Part shown: positions 1-9,062 of the stretch, one piece after another
How positions within the stretch are numbered: the first letter of the stretch is position 1
Layout: the number at the start of each line of letters is the position of its first letter
Source: Thiodiazotropha sp040507225
GTDB taxonomy: Bacteria; Pseudomonadota; Gammaproteobacteria; Chromatiales; Chromatiaceae
Assembly: GCA_040507225.1 (NCBI GenBank)
Contig: JBEVVG010000001.1
Span: forward strand, 1,488,001 to 1,552,000
DNA: 64,000 bases
Reading direction: 5' to 3'
Translations under genes and position numbers: made by a program
The notes under the pieces: generated by a model
Database searches by the model: none
What the model was told of the DNA's origin: nothing
What the model saw: the letters and a program-made list of their open reading frames with translations, nothing else

Positions 1-500
1 GCCACCCAACCCAGCAGATCACCGATGTACTGAGGGGTAAAAGGTTCGAGAATCTCGGTTGCGGTCGGCAGTCCCATACGGTTGATGTCGAGCAACAACT
101 GTCGCGCCAGGCGCAAGCCCTTATCCATGTTGAAGGACCCGTTCATCTCCGGGTCGTTGATCAGACCTTTCCAACCCACGGTGGTGCGCGGTTTCTCGAA
201 ATACACCCGCATTACCACGTAGAGCCGGTCGCTGAGGGCATCGGCGAGGGGTTTCAATCGCTTGGCGTAGTCCATCGCAGCTACCGGGTCGTGTATGGAG
301 CAGGGTCCCACGATGACCAGCGGCCGGTTGTCTTCACCGATCAGGATCCGGTGAATGGTTTCCCGCACCTGGATCACATGCTCGTAGATTGCATTGTCCG
401 CGGGCATCTCCGCCAGCAGATCGAGCGGCCGTATCAACGTCTGGGTGGAGTCCACGCGCAGGTTGGCGACACGTTGAAAAAGTTCTGTCTCTTGGTTCAT
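1..500 (-). CDS. 3-deoxy-7-phosphoheptulonate (DAHP) synthase, class I, N-terminal part
   Basis: This enzyme condenses phosphoenolpyruvate and erythrose-4-phosphate in the first cytoplasmic step of aromatic amino acid synthesis. About 166 residues are present, and the C-terminal half lies beyond the left window edge. The frame contains the family blocks GPCSIHDP, VMRVYFEKPRTTVGWKGLI and NDPEMNGSF, in the order seen in AroF/AroG/AroH. The start is the ATG at 498-500, with GGAG ten bases upstream. The feedback class (Phe, Tyr or Trp sensitive) cannot be decided from this half, so no symbol is given. The family assignment is secure. Confidence 0.93.
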   Translation of the reverse strand, partial: MNQETELFQRVANLRVDSTQTLIRPLDLLAEMPADNAIYEHVIQVRETIHRILIGEDNRPLVIVGPCSIHDPVAAMDYAKRLKPLADALSDRLYVVMRVYFEKPRTTVGWKGLINDPEMNGSFNMDKGLRLARQLLLDINRMGLPTATEILEPFTPQYIGDLLGWV

Positions 501-655
501 CCGTATATCACTCCAGACGGATCAGGTTGGGTTACATCATTCATATTAAAAACGCCAAGCGCTGCCAAGGGGTCGCGAAACCGCATCATCCCTTTGGTGA
601 TACGGATTCTACCCTTGCGCAGCCCCCGGACGAAAAAATAACTCAAAACAGCCCT

Positions 656-2083
656 TCATTTCGGGACTTCGATCGTCAATTCGATGGCCTGCCGCTCGGA
701 TACCCTGTCCAGCAAGTCCCGGGCCCGTTGATGCAGGTAGGCCTCGATGGCCGAGTAACCACTTGGCAGGAGTGTATTCGAATCCGCCGTGTCGGGGTCG
801 TATCCGTGAGTACTCTCCCAGTCATCGGGCAGACCGTCAGCGTCCCGATCGGGCTGTCTGTCGGCACGCGCGAGCCCGGACAAGAACCAGTCATCGCCGG
901 GTGCGGCCGGGGCATTGCGGCGCCAGGCGCCCGTGCCACTGATCACTTCGCGCAGCGTCCGCCGGGTCACCCGGTCACGGGGAAAGGCCCCGGCCTGTGA
1001 CAACACCCGCATGTAGGCGGTCACCGCGTCATCCGTGGCCACCGGCGCTACCGCAAAGGGTTGACCGACCCGCTCGCCCAGGCGGTTGATACTGATTCGG
1101 AAACTGTCGAAAAAACTCAGATCCTCCGCCGCATCCACAGGGCCCAGGCCCTCAACCCGGTTACCCTGCAGATAGTAACGTCCCTTCGGACTGAAGCGGT
1201 ACAGATCCACCCAGGCGGCGTCAGGACCCCGTTTGTAGTAATTGCCCACCAGGTTGATGCCCGCGACAGGCCTGTGACCGTCATGTCCAAGGCCCTCCTT
1301 GAAGTTGTAAACCACATTGTTGCGAAAATCCGCCGGTTTACCGGGAGTATAGGGGGACAAGGAGGGATTGCGCCGGGCATTGTGGGCGAACAGGTTATGG
1401 TGGATGGAGATATTCCCGCTCTGGGGATAGGCGCTGAGCAGGGCGAAATTGTGCGCCACCCCCTTGTCATGACCGAGTGGGTCGGATTCCTCCAGGCTGC
1501 ACCACTGCACGGTTACTTCCGAGGAGTGAATGATATCCAGCAACTCGTCGTTGCCCCAGGAGAGGGAGAGATGATCGAGGATGATGCGTTCGGATTTGGG
1601 TAACTGGACCGCATCCCCGGTATGCCCCGTGACCGGCTTTTGCCGGATACGCAAAAACCGGATCACCAGGTCATGCAGCCGTTCCCCCGCCACGGGCCGG
1701 GCGACGATACGCCCCACCAGGGTGATGCCGGGGCTGGGTGCGCTTTCACCGGCAATCGTGAGATAGGAGTGGGGTATTTCGAGATCACCCCGGATCACCC
1801 CGGCCACATCGAACACCACGATTCGCGGCCCCTCCGCGGCAACAGCCGCCTGCAGGCTGCCGGGTCCGTCAGGATTCAGATTGGTCACCTTGATCACCCG
1901 ACCGTGGCGGCCGCCGACGGACACCGCGCCAAAACCCTCGGCACCGGGAAACGCCGGGAGTACCGCATCCCCCGATGCGGCAGTGGTGATCAGAGCCAGC
2001 AACAGGGTACAGGCATAAGCAGTCCAGCGTCGCCGCCCGGTGCGACGATCACCCTGGCTGCGATGACGGATATCTTGCGTCAT
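656..2083 (-). CDS. Secreted pectate-lyase-like parallel beta-helix protein
   Basis: A 475-residue exported protein. The N-terminus is a long signal peptide with a basic stretch (RRTGRRRW) followed by a hydrophobic core ending near ASGDA. The body matches polysaccharide lyase family 1 (pectate lyase) style right-handed beta-helices: an opening AFPGAEGFG motif, a series of 'hhDHhShSWG' and 'hhHNLFAHNARRNP' rungs, and a C-terminal acidic DRDADGLPDDWE segment from about residue 412 that resembles thrombospondin type 3 calcium-binding repeats. The ATG at 2081-2083 overlaps the ybaK stop as ATGA, and AGGAG lies upstream inside ybaK, so translation is probably coupled. The substrate is unknown. An extracellular polyuronate is the family precedent, but a non-lyase beta-helix role is possible. 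Confidence 0.8.
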   Translation of the reverse strand: MTQDIRHRSQGDRRTGRRRWTAYACTLLLALITTAASGDAVLPAFPGAEGFGAVSVGGRHGRVIKVTNLNPDGPGSLQAAVAAEGPRIVVFDVAGVIRGDLEIPHSYLTIAGESAPSPGITLVGRIVARPVAGERLHDLVIRFLRIRQKPVTGHTGDAVQLPKSERIILDHLSLSWGNDELLDIIHSSEVTVQWCSLEESDPLGHDKGVAHNFALLSAYPQSGNISIHHNLFAHNARRNPSLSPYTPGKPADFRNNVVYNFKEGLGHDGHRPVAGINLVGNYYKRGPDAAWVDLYRFSPKGRYYLQGNRVEGLGPVDAAEDLSFFDSFRISINRLGERVGQPFAVAPVATDDAVTAYMRVLSQAGAFPRDRVTRRTLREVISGTGAWRRNAPAAPGDDWFLSGLARADRQPDRDADGLPDDWESTHGYDPDTADSNTLLPSGYSAIEAYLHQRARDLLDRVSERQAIELTIEVPK

Positions 2084-2547
2084 TTGGCAATCTCCTGAAA
2101 TTCCGCCTTGAGCAATGCACACAGGTCCCCGGGACTCAACGCTATCTCCAGGCCGCGTCGGCCTGCACTCACATACATCCGCTCCAGGGTCTGCGCGGAG
2201 GCATCGATGATTGTCGGCAGCACACGCTTCTGCCCCAGGGGACTGACCCCTCCCAGTACGTAGCCGGTGCTGCGCTGCACCGAACGGGCATCCGCCATGG
2301 CCGCCTTCTTGGCCCCCAGGGCCTTGGCCACGGCTTTCAGATCCAGACTGGCGGAAACCGGCACCAGGCCTACCGCCAGGCCTTTGCCGTCCAGGGCGAC
2401 CACCAGGGTCTTGAACACCTGTTGCGGGGGAATGCCGAGTTTTTCCGCAGCTTCGAGTCCATAGGATTCGTGCTTCGGGTCATGCGCATAGCTGTGGGTG
2501 GTGAAGCCGATCCCCGCCTTGTTTACCATATCAACGGCCGGTGTCAT
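2080..2547 (-). CDS. ybaK: Cys-tRNA(Pro)/Cys-tRNA(Cys) deacylase YbaK
   Basis: This trans-editing factor hydrolyses cysteine from mischarged tRNA(Pro). The 155-residue protein begins MTPAVDMVNKAG, equivalent to the start of E. coli YbaK (MTPAVKLLEKN), so I rejected the longer upstream extension. The conserved blocks HDP, KALGAKKAAMAD, QRSTGYVLGGVSPLGQKR and LPTIIDASA are all present. The start overlaps the stop of the PqiA-like gene upstream by ATGA, and the stop overlaps the pectate-lyase-like start in the same way, making a three-gene translationally coupled operon of unrelated functions. Confidence 0.93.
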   Translation of the reverse strand: MTPAVDMVNKAGIGFTTHSYAHDPKHESYGLEAAEKLGIPPQQVFKTLVVALDGKGLAVGLVPVSASLDLKAVAKALGAKKAAMADARSVQRSTGYVLGGVSPLGQKRVLPTIIDASAQTLERMYVSAGRRGLEIALSPGDLCALLKAEFQEIAK

Positions 2548-3050
2548 GTGTGAACTCCATCGAGGTGGGTAACGATCCGCTGAGTGATATACATGATCAG
2601 CAGCACCGCTGTTCCGAACAGGTAGAGTCCCGGGTGAATCTCCACCTCCGCAACCACCCCGAGTTTTACCGTGACGATCATCACCGCCACCACCATCACA
2701 TCGAGCATCGCCCAACGTCCGTAGTCATGCATCAGCTTGAGCAACCGAGCGGTGCGCGCCGAGCGCACCGTTCGATGACGCAACAACAGGAACAGCAGGA
2801 GAATCTTCAACAGGGGGAGCACCACGCTGAACAGACCGACCACCAGAAACAGAAACCACTGGTCGCGGCGAAACAGTTCCACCACCCCGGAGATCACCGA
2901 AAAGGAGTTGGCAATGAAGACAAACTTGGTCAGGGTGAGCATCGGCATCCACAAACCGGCAAGCAACAGTACACCGCTCAGCATCAGCAAGGCCAACAGG
3001 CGACGGGCACTGGCCAGAGGAATCGGATCTGGCAAACGTTCTGGGTTCAC
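2544..3050 (-). CDS. PqiA-like (paraquat-inducible protein A family) membrane protein
   Basis: A 168-residue inner-membrane protein with four hydrophobic segments. These lie at about residues 17-38 (LLALLMLSGVLLLAGLW), 45-58, 65-90 (WFLFLVVGLFSVVLPLLKIL) and 110-155. The pattern, including MPMLTL after the first helix and the LPLLKI element, matches one PqiA domain (full-length PqiA has two). PqiA proteins work with MCE-domain PqiB in envelope lipid transport, but no MCE gene is adjacent. The start is a GTG at 3048-3050 without a strong ribosome-binding site, so the N-terminus is less certain. It is the first gene of the operon with ybaK and the beta-helix gene. Confidence 0.75.
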   Translation of the reverse strand: MNPERLPDPIPLASARRLLALLMLSGVLLLAGLWMPMLTLTKFVFIANSFSVISGVVELFRRDQWFLFLVVGLFSVVLPLLKILLLFLLLRHRTVRSARTARLLKLMHDYGRWAMLDVMVVAVMIVTVKLGVVAEVEIHPGLYLFGTAVLLIMYITQRIVTHLDGVHT

Positions 3051-3159
3051 CCGGGCACACCCGCCATTCTACAGCCAGACAGACGATCTGCTGTGTGAGA
3101 AATCAAACACCGGTGAGTCATGAAACCTTGCTGATGTAACACCTGCTGCTTCCCCGGGT

Positions 3160-3933
3160 TCAGGACCCGATTCGGTAAAATGCCCGGGCATTATCACATA
3201 ACACCCGCAACGCGGCTGCGTCCCCCAGGGTATCGATGATGTGCGTCACATCCGAGTCCCGGAATGGCCTGGGCGCACGCGTCGACGGCAGGTCCGAGCC
3301 GAACATCAGGCATTCGGGATTAGCGGAATTCAGGTCCCTGAGGCGTGATTCGAGCGGAAAATCCACACGTCCGAATCCACAGGCCTTCACCCGCACCCCC
3401 TTTTCCGCCAGGCGCAACAGGCTCGAGCCACCCTCGTCGGTGAGCCCCAGGTGATCGATCGCCAGCGCAGGCAGGCCGTTCAGACGGGATTCCAGGCCGG
3501 CCAGGGTTTCACCGGACAGATAGAGTTCCACGTGCCATTGCAGGCGTTCGTGAATTCGCCGGGCAAAGTAATCGAGTTCATGCACCGATTCGGATCCGCC
3601 CCGGAACAGATTGAAACGCACCCCGCGAACCCCCGCCTGGTGCAGACGATCGAGTGCCTGGTCCTGCACCTGAGCGGACAGTTGTGTAACCCCCACGAAC
3701 CCGGGACCCAGAGTTTGCAGCGCACGCACCAGATAACCCTGATCGAATCCCTGAAATGACCCGGAGACCACAACCCCCCCGCACAGCGGATAGGCTGACA
3801 TCTGCTGCCGATAATCCTCGCAGCTGAACGGCTCCGGCAGATAACCCTGATTCGGGGTCAGTGGGAAACGCGGATCGATGATATGGAAGTGGGCGTCGAA
3901 CAGTGAGCCTGCCAGGCGACCGGATTCTGCCAT
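3160..3933 (-). CDS. Amidohydrolase-family (TIM-barrel metal-dependent hydrolase) protein
   Basis: A 257-residue cytoplasmic protein of the amidohydrolase 2 family (PF04909-like; related to 2-pyrone-4,6-dicarboxylate lactonase). The N-terminal metal motif is FDAHFHIID, the barrel strands include GVRGVRFNLF and WHVELYLSG, a further ligand region is LAIDHLGL, and the C-terminal catalytic aspartate is in MFGSDLPS. The ATG at 3931-3933 shares one base with the hspQ stop (TGATG), so the two genes are co-translated. The substrate is not identifiable from the sequence. Confidence 0.8.
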   Translation of the reverse strand: MAESGRLAGSLFDAHFHIIDPRFPLTPNQGYLPEPFSCEDYRQQMSAYPLCGGVVVSGSFQGFDQGYLVRALQTLGPGFVGVTQLSAQVQDQALDRLHQAGVRGVRFNLFRGGSESVHELDYFARRIHERLQWHVELYLSGETLAGLESRLNGLPALAIDHLGLTDEGGSSLLRLAEKGVRVKACGFGRVDFPLESRLRDLNSANPECLMFGSDLPSTRAPRPFRDSDVTHIIDTLGDAAALRVLCDNARAFYRIGS

Positions 3934-4265
3934 CAGTTGGTCGGTTGACCGGTGATGTAGCGCCCGCCTTCGAAGGCGCTGAAAAAATCTTTGATCTGCG
4001 GATGCTCGACCGGCTCGAGGGCCGGATCATGGGTCAGGTTCCGCTCCGCAACATAGGTTTCATCGCTGGTGTTGTGCACCAGCACCCGATACCACGGCTG
4101 GTCCTTGGGCGGTCGGGAGCGGGCGACCTGCTCATACCATTCGTCCGACAGCATGAACACAGGATCGATATCCACCACCACGCCCCGATAGTTGAAAAGC
4201 CGGTGGTGAACCAGGTCACCCACGCCAAATTTCGCGTGGCCGGTTTGCACTTCGTCGGTAGCCAA
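3933..4265 (-). CDS. hspQ: Heat shock protein HspQ
   Basis: HspQ is a small hemimethylated-DNA-binding-like fold protein that in enterobacteria specifies substrates for Lon and binds DnaA. The core KFGVGDLVHHRLFNYRGVVV, DIDP and WYRVLVHN motifs are clear. I chose the TTG start at 4263-4265 (110 residues, close to the family length of about 105) because CTCCAGGAG lies six bases upstream. The frame is open to a GTG at 4299-4301 (122 residues), but that start has only a weak site. The downstream amidohydrolase start overlaps the stop. Confidence 0.85.
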   Translation of the reverse strand: MATDEVQTGHAKFGVGDLVHHRLFNYRGVVVDIDPVFMLSDEWYEQVARSRPPKDQPWYRVLVHNTSDETYVAERNLTHDPALEPVEHPQIKDFFSAFEGGRYITGQPTN

Positions 4266-4719
4266 TCGATGCTCCTGGAGTGTGTAGTTGTTTGGATACA
4301 CGCACCTGAACTGAGCCGTTGCCGGCCGTCAGAGGGCGAATGTTGAACGGCGTATGAATACAACGCGGACTGATCAGTCCGATCAAACGATCATGCTGGG
4401 TATTCCGCGTCAGGATGCCGGGTTTCCCGCATTGACGTGACGCCATATTACCCTGAACCATGATCGGTCTCTACCTGTCTCACGAGATTCCCCCGTAAAA
4501 CCCGCGCCCATCCGCGGTTTCCCCTGTCATCAGGGAAAGAGTTGCCATTCCAGTTCCAACCCCGTTTCCGCGACCTGTAAAGCCTCCTCCCGGCACACCA
4601 TGTGTACCCGGCATTCATTGCTTTTATGTGTACGATCACAGGGTTACCCGATCTTCACTACCCACCATCCGGTCCTGCTGGTATGATCCCGAAACTTTGA
4701 CGAGAGGAGCGCGGTATCC
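4266..4719. other. Intergenic region, divergent hspQ / DUF3581
   Basis: This stretch separates two divergent genes and should carry both promoters. On the plus strand it ends with an extended -10 and a strong ribosome-binding site for the DUF3581 gene. I see no convincing RNA gene or repeat in the rest; short open frames here lack ribosome-binding sites and recognisable sequence. Confidence 0.6.
4679..4687 (+). promoter_or_regulatory. Extended -10 promoter for the DUF3581 gene
   Basis: TGGTATGAT is an extended -10 element (TGn followed by a near-consensus TATGAT) ending 32 bases before the ATG. No good -35 is visible at 16-18 bases upstream, which is usual for extended -10 promoters. A GAGAGGAG ribosome-binding site follows at about 4702-4709. 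Confidence 0.45.
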
Positions 4720-5424
4720 ATGCAACTGACCGACTATTACAGGACCGAGGGAGATCAAATCGCGTTTTCCCGTGATCAGGCCAGCCACTTTGCCAAACAG
4801 GTCGCAAACGACTTCAATCCTCTGCACAACCCGGATTCGAAAATGTTCTGTGTACCGGGTGACCTGCTGTTCGCGGTTGCCCTGAACCGTCTCGGACTAA
4901 GCGAGTCGATGCGATTCACCTTCTCAGGCATGGTCAGTGACAACGCCCTGATCTTTCCCACTGACGATGTGCAAGAGGTGCGAATCACCGATGCGGATGG
5001 CAAAGAGTACCTGAGCGTCCATCGTACCGGTGACGTCACCCATGACACACAGTTGATCAAGGATCTGGTGTGCCGTTACGTGACCTTCTCAGGCCAGACC
5101 TTTCCTCACCTGCTGGTGCCCTTGATGGCGGAACGGGGCGTGATGATCAATCCGGGGCGACCGCTGATCATGTATCAGAGCATGGCCATCCACCTGGATC
5201 ACCTGACGATTGAAAAACCGAATCTCGAATACCGGGGCGCAAGCCTGGATGTGCAGGGCAAAAAAGGTATGGTGCAACTCGATTTTCGCATCTTGGACGG
5301 AGACCAGGAGGTGGGCCATGGATCCAAACACATGGCGTTGCGCGGTCTTCAGGCCTATCAGGAGCAGGCGATGCAGCAGATAGTGGATGACTACAACGGT
5401 TACAAAAAGGCCTACGCCGTCTGA
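4720..5424 (+). CDS. DUF3581 family protein
   Basis: A 234-residue soluble protein recognised as the gammaproteobacterial DUF3581 family. The N-terminal block contains FAKQVANDFNPLHNPDSK and CVPGDLLFAVAL, and the C-terminus contains DGDQEVGHGSKHMALRGL. The DFNPLHNPD and GDL(L)F elements resemble MaoC-like hot-dog dehydratase segments, so an acyl-CoA or thioester-related hot-dog fold is a reasonable guess, but the function is not established. There is no signal peptide or membrane segment. It has its own promoter and a downstream hairpin, and appears monocistronic. Confidence 0.8.
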   Translation: MQLTDYYRTEGDQIAFSRDQASHFAKQVANDFNPLHNPDSKMFCVPGDLLFAVALNRLGLSESMRFTFSGMVSDNALIFPTDDVQEVRITDADGKEYLSVHRTGDVTHDTQLIKDLVCRYVTFSGQTFPHLLVPLMAERGVMINPGRPLIMYQSMAIHLDHLTIEKPNLEYRGASLDVQGKKGMVQLDFRILDGDQEVGHGSKHMALRGLQAYQEQAMQQIVDDYNGYKKAYAV

Positions 5425-5445
5425 CGGGCTTTTGAAATGCCACCC

Positions 5446-5468
5446 AGGCTGTACCAGCCTGTGTTTTA
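5446..5468 (+). terminator. Rho-independent terminator after the DUF3581 gene
   Basis: AGGCTG-TAC-CAGCCT is a perfect 6-bp stem with a 3-base loop, followed by GTGTTTTA. It starts 22 bases after the stop codon. Confidence 0.6.
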
Positions 5469-5592
5469 ATCCATCTCATAATACGCATTGACTCCAGTAA
5501 ACTGCGCTTCTTGGACGAATTGTGCCTCGTCACATGCTCGCCTGAACGGATTTAAACAGTCTTCTAATCGTTGCGACGACAAACTGACACCA

Positions 5593-7455
5593 TCATCCGT
5601 AAGTCTTCGCGGCATAATCGGAGCTGAGCAACACCGGCGGACTCGGCGGTGCCAATCCTGGGGCCAGGTTTCCCTGCCGTTCGGTTGCACCGATGTCCAA
5701 ATTCCCCGAGGTTCTCAGGTTGCCCATATAGTCGCAGCGAATATCCAGGCCGTACAGATCGCGAAAATGGGTAAATGCCAAAGATTGGCTGAGGATCGCG
5801 TCAATTGCCGGACTGCCATCCCCGAGGGCGAAATCCTGATGATTGGGATCGACCAGCAGAGGATCTTCATTTGCGCCATCTCCAATGATGTTTTCGGACC
5901 AGGAAGCCCAGCCGCTGGTCGGTGTGTTTGAAGCATTACCGAACATCAGATTATTGCGTACATGCATCTGTGCATCCGCATCGTTTTCCCTAACTCCGGA
6001 ACCGCCCATGGAAGCAACGACGGAGTGCTGCATGCGATGAAAAAGATTGCCTTCCAGATACGACGTGTAGCTGGTTTGCTGGCGAGCCCGAACATAACCA
6101 TAGCCGCAATTGTGAACTGTGTTGTTTACCCAATAGACAGTCTCGTGATTTTCACGGTTACTATCCTGCTCTACCAGAGCACCGGAGGAAATATCATAGA
6201 GGACATTACCGATGGCGTATGAAACTTCGCCCTCCTGATCCGAAGAGTCCCTAATTCCGTTTTCACAGTCGTGCACCCGACAACCGATGATCCAGTGATA
6301 CCCCGTCCAGGGTCCCTCATCATTGTTGCTCAGGATCACCGCGGTTCCGCCGTCGGCATTGTACTCAGACTTGAAATCGTGAAAATCGCATTCGCTGATT
6401 ACGACGTGGTAGGAATTTTTATTGTCTACCGCGTTTTCTCCGCAATAATGACAATGGTTGCCTGCAAAATAGACAAAATGAGGTGATTCCGGCTGAGGGT
6501 TGGGATTGGAACTGTTGCCGGACTGCATGGCATCCCCGCTCAGCGAATGGATGTGGCAATCCACGAACCATACATAACGCGCTCCGTAGAGCGGACGCAC
6601 TCCATGCCTGTCAGCACTGTTGAAAACCCCGTTCTCGTAACCTGTATAAGCCACCTCGTTGTTGTAGTACATCACAAACTGCGAATGAGTGACGTCGAAA
6701 AGACCGTTGTGGTTGACCCCGTATTGCGCACTGCCACGCACGGTGATGTATTCGCTTTCGTTCACCGTGATGGAAGCGCCATAGTAAACGGCCGCATCGA
6801 AGATAATCCCATCGATGATAAGGTGCCGCGAGCGGAGGATCTCCACCTCGTTGCATGCCACGCGTGGCGCATTGATACCGACGATCCAGCAGGGACTCTC
6901 CGCATCCCCCTCGAACACCCAGTCCACGCTGCTCCAAGCGTCATAATCCACCTTGCGATGGGTATTGTAGGCTGTAGGACGCGGGGTACCGTCACCATAG
7001 ATAAACACCTGGGTTCCCGCGGGTGCCGGCATGATATCGGGCAATGTGGCCCGGGGTCGGTTCGAAGTTCCATACACGGTTCCGTCGACGGCGTTGTCTC
7101 CCTGGTCCTGATCCGTAGCAGCCGGATGGAACCGATTGACCACATAACTCCCAACCCTCACGGAATTGGGTGGAGTGGGGGCCGCCACGGTGCAGGGATC
7201 ATAACTGCTGGCATGCGAGACGTGCCATTCATGGGCGGTATAGTAAGCCCCATCCGGCAGTCTGGGCATAATCGGCATGGTTGAAGGAGATCCGGCGACT
7301 CCGGGCAGAGCGTCCGTGGGGTAGTGAACGCCAATATAGTTCCACGCCCGATCCGCCTGCGGTGGCAGCGCCGCCCTGGGACCGGAACCGGGTCCCGGTA
7401 ACGCCGTCAGCATCCCTGTCGTCAATACACCTTTCAGAAAACTGCGTCTGTCCAT
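5593..7455 (-). CDS. Tat-exported right-handed parallel beta-helix protein
   Basis: A 620-residue protein starting at the ATG at 7453-7455, preceded by a GGGAAGGCGAG ribosome-binding site. The N-terminus MDRRSFLKG is a textbook twin-arginine signal, so the protein is exported folded. The mature part (about residues 200-590) is a run of short beta-helix rungs such as HLIIDGIIF, YITVRGSAQYGV, YVWFVDCHIH, HYVVISECDFHDF and HWIIGCRVHDC, as in PF13229-type pectate-lyase superfold proteins. It may act on an extracellular polysaccharide. No catalytic residues can be assigned. It lies directly downstream of the two-component pair on the same strand, 109 bases away, which suggests but does not prove regulation by it. 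Confidence 0.78.
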   Translation of the reverse strand: MDRRSFLKGVLTTGMLTALPGPGSGPRAALPPQADRAWNYIGVHYPTDALPGVAGSPSTMPIMPRLPDGAYYTAHEWHVSHASSYDPCTVAAPTPPNSVRVGSYVVNRFHPAATDQDQGDNAVDGTVYGTSNRPRATLPDIMPAPAGTQVFIYGDGTPRPTAYNTHRKVDYDAWSSVDWVFEGDAESPCWIVGINAPRVACNEVEILRSRHLIIDGIIFDAAVYYGASITVNESEYITVRGSAQYGVNHNGLFDVTHSQFVMYYNNEVAYTGYENGVFNSADRHGVRPLYGARYVWFVDCHIHSLSGDAMQSGNSSNPNPQPESPHFVYFAGNHCHYCGENAVDNKNSYHVVISECDFHDFKSEYNADGGTAVILSNNDEGPWTGYHWIIGCRVHDCENGIRDSSDQEGEVSYAIGNVLYDISSGALVEQDSNRENHETVYWVNNTVHNCGYGYVRARQQTSYTSYLEGNLFHRMQHSVVASMGGSGVRENDADAQMHVRNNLMFGNASNTPTSGWASWSENIIGDGANEDPLLVDPNHQDFALGDGSPAIDAILSQSLAFTHFRDLYGLDIRCDYMGNLRTSGNLDIGATERQGNLAPGLAPPSPPVLLSSDYAAKTYG

Positions 7456-7564
7456 CTCGCCTTCCCTGTTCCATTGAGTCCTGCCCGCAGATACGGGTTT
7501 GATCAAAGCTACCGCATAAATCAGGGTATTTTTGTGAACAGTGCCCGGAAAACCAAACAGCCGG

Positions 7565-8929
7565 TCAAAGTTTTTTGTAGTGGTTCTTATCCAAACCGTA
7601 TTTGCGCATCTTGTCGTAGAGCGTCTTGCGCGGTATGCCCAGCACCTCCAGGGTGCGTTTCAGGTTACCTTTCTGAAATTCGAGCTGCTGCTTGATCAGA
7701 CTCTTTTCAAAACAGTCCACCTGCTGTTTCAGGGTGATCGCTGTCTCGCTGCTTTCGCTACGCATCAGCACCGGCAGGTCGTAATTGACATTCTCACCGA
7801 GCAGCACGTAGCGGTCGGCGATGTTGCACAACTCACGCACATTGCCCGGCCAGGGATGGGTCAGTAACACCCGCATCTGTTCCCCGTTCGGCATCGGCAC
7901 CTCTCGCTGGTAGCGGGCTCCCGCCATGAGCAAAAAATGGTGAAACAGCAGCGGGATGTCCTCGCGGCGATCCCTCAGCGGGGGGATCTCCAGGGTCACC
8001 ACGTTGAGCCGATAGTAGAGATCCTCACGAAACAATCCCTGTTCGCTCGCCTCTTTGAGGTCGACTTTGGTGGCCGCCACCACTCGCAAATCCAACGGGA
8101 TGGAGGTATTCGAACCCAGTCGTTCGATGCTGCGTTCCTGCAGTACCCGCAGAAGATGGACCTGTACCGGAATCGGCATGCTCTCGATCTCATCGAGAAA
8201 CAGGGTGCCGTGATTGGCGTGCTCGAAACGTCCGATCCTCCGGCCTTTGGCGCCGGTGAAGGCGCCGGGTTCGTGACCAAACAGTTCGCTCTCGATCAGG
8301 CTGTCCGGTACCGCACCGCAATTGACCGCGACGAAATGGTAGTTGCGCCGTCGGCTGTGTTCGTGCAGTGAACGCGACACCAGCTCCTTGCCGGTTCCAG
8401 TTTCGCCCAACAGCAGCACATCCGCATCGGTGTCGGCAATCTGCGCAATTGTCGAGCGAAGTCGCTGCATCGCGGGTGATCGACCGATGATGCGCGGACC
8501 AGGCAGATTATTCTGGGTTTCGAGTTCGAAGCGCAGATTGCGGTTTTCCAGGGTCAGCTTGCGCTTGTCCATGGCCCGCTTCACGGTCTCCACGAGCAGG
8601 TCCGCAGCGAACGGCTTTTCAATGAAGTCATAGGCCCCGTCCCGGATCGCCTGTACCGCCATGGCGATATCCCCATGCCCGGTGATCAGGATCACCGGCA
8701 GATCCCTGTCGATGCTCAACGCCTCACGCAGAAACGTCATTCCATCCATACCCGGCATCTTGATGTCACAGACCACCACACCGGGCCAGTCATGGGCGAG
8801 CATGGGCAATGCGAGTTCGGCACGCTCCAGGGGCTGCACAGACAAACCGGCCAGCTCGAGGGTCTGGGCATTGGCGATGCGGATGTGTTTTTCATCGTCG
8901 ATGAAGATGACAGAACCGAAAGTATTCAT
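7565..8929 (-). CDS. DctD-type sigma-54-dependent response regulator
   Basis: A 454-residue NtrC-family activator in three parts. The receiver has acidic pocket D11/D12 and phospho-acceptor D55 in CDIKMPGMDG. The AAA+ domain has Walker A GETGTGKE, the sigma-54 contact loop GAFTGA, Walker B GTLFLDEIES and the R-finger region. The C-terminal Fis-type helix-turn-helix has RKTLYDKMRKYGL. Overall it is closest to DctD, the partner of DctB in C4-dicarboxylate sensing. The ATG at 8927-8929 has no clear ribosome-binding site. No dctA or dctPQM transporter is in the window, so the regulon is unknown. A repeat element separates it from the kinase gene. Confidence 0.9.
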   Translation of the reverse strand: MNTFGSVIFIDDEKHIRIANAQTLELAGLSVQPLERAELALPMLAHDWPGVVVCDIKMPGMDGMTFLREALSIDRDLPVILITGHGDIAMAVQAIRDGAYDFIEKPFAADLLVETVKRAMDKRKLTLENRNLRFELETQNNLPGPRIIGRSPAMQRLRSTIAQIADTDADVLLLGETGTGKELVSRSLHEHSRRRNYHFVAVNCGAVPDSLIESELFGHEPGAFTGAKGRRIGRFEHANHGTLFLDEIESMPIPVQVHLLRVLQERSIERLGSNTSIPLDLRVVAATKVDLKEASEQGLFREDLYYRLNVVTLEIPPLRDRREDIPLLFHHFLLMAGARYQREVPMPNGEQMRVLLTHPWPGNVRELCNIADRYVLLGENVNYDLPVLMRSESSETAITLKQQVDCFEKSLIKQQLEFQKGNLKRTLEVLGIPRKTLYDKMRKYGLDKNHYKKL

Positions 8930-8940
8930 AGTGGAAGTTG

Positions 8941-9061
8941 TTAGTTTTGAGTTGTGGTGTTCGCTATGCTCACAACCGTATGGATATCCTCTGCATGAGT
9001 GATGCACTAGTGGGCCGCTCGCTAGTATCTACTATAACTCAACACTCAAATCTCAAAACTC
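8941..9061 (+). repeat. MITE-like repeat with AGTTTTGAG ends, copy A
   Basis: An approximately 120-bp element fills the gap between the kinase and regulator genes. The left end contains AGTTTTGAG and the right end contains CTCAAAACT, so the termini are inverted. A TTCGCTATGCTCAC block lies near the left end. Copy B, at 53741-53886 in the opposite orientation, shares both arms but not the centre. No coding capacity is visible. Confidence 0.6.
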
Positions 9062-9062
9062 T

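Noticed and set aside
7520..7540. Possible sigma-54 promoter before the Tat beta-helix gene
   Set aside because: The minus strand has GGGCAC but no GC at the -12 position with the required 10-base spacing.
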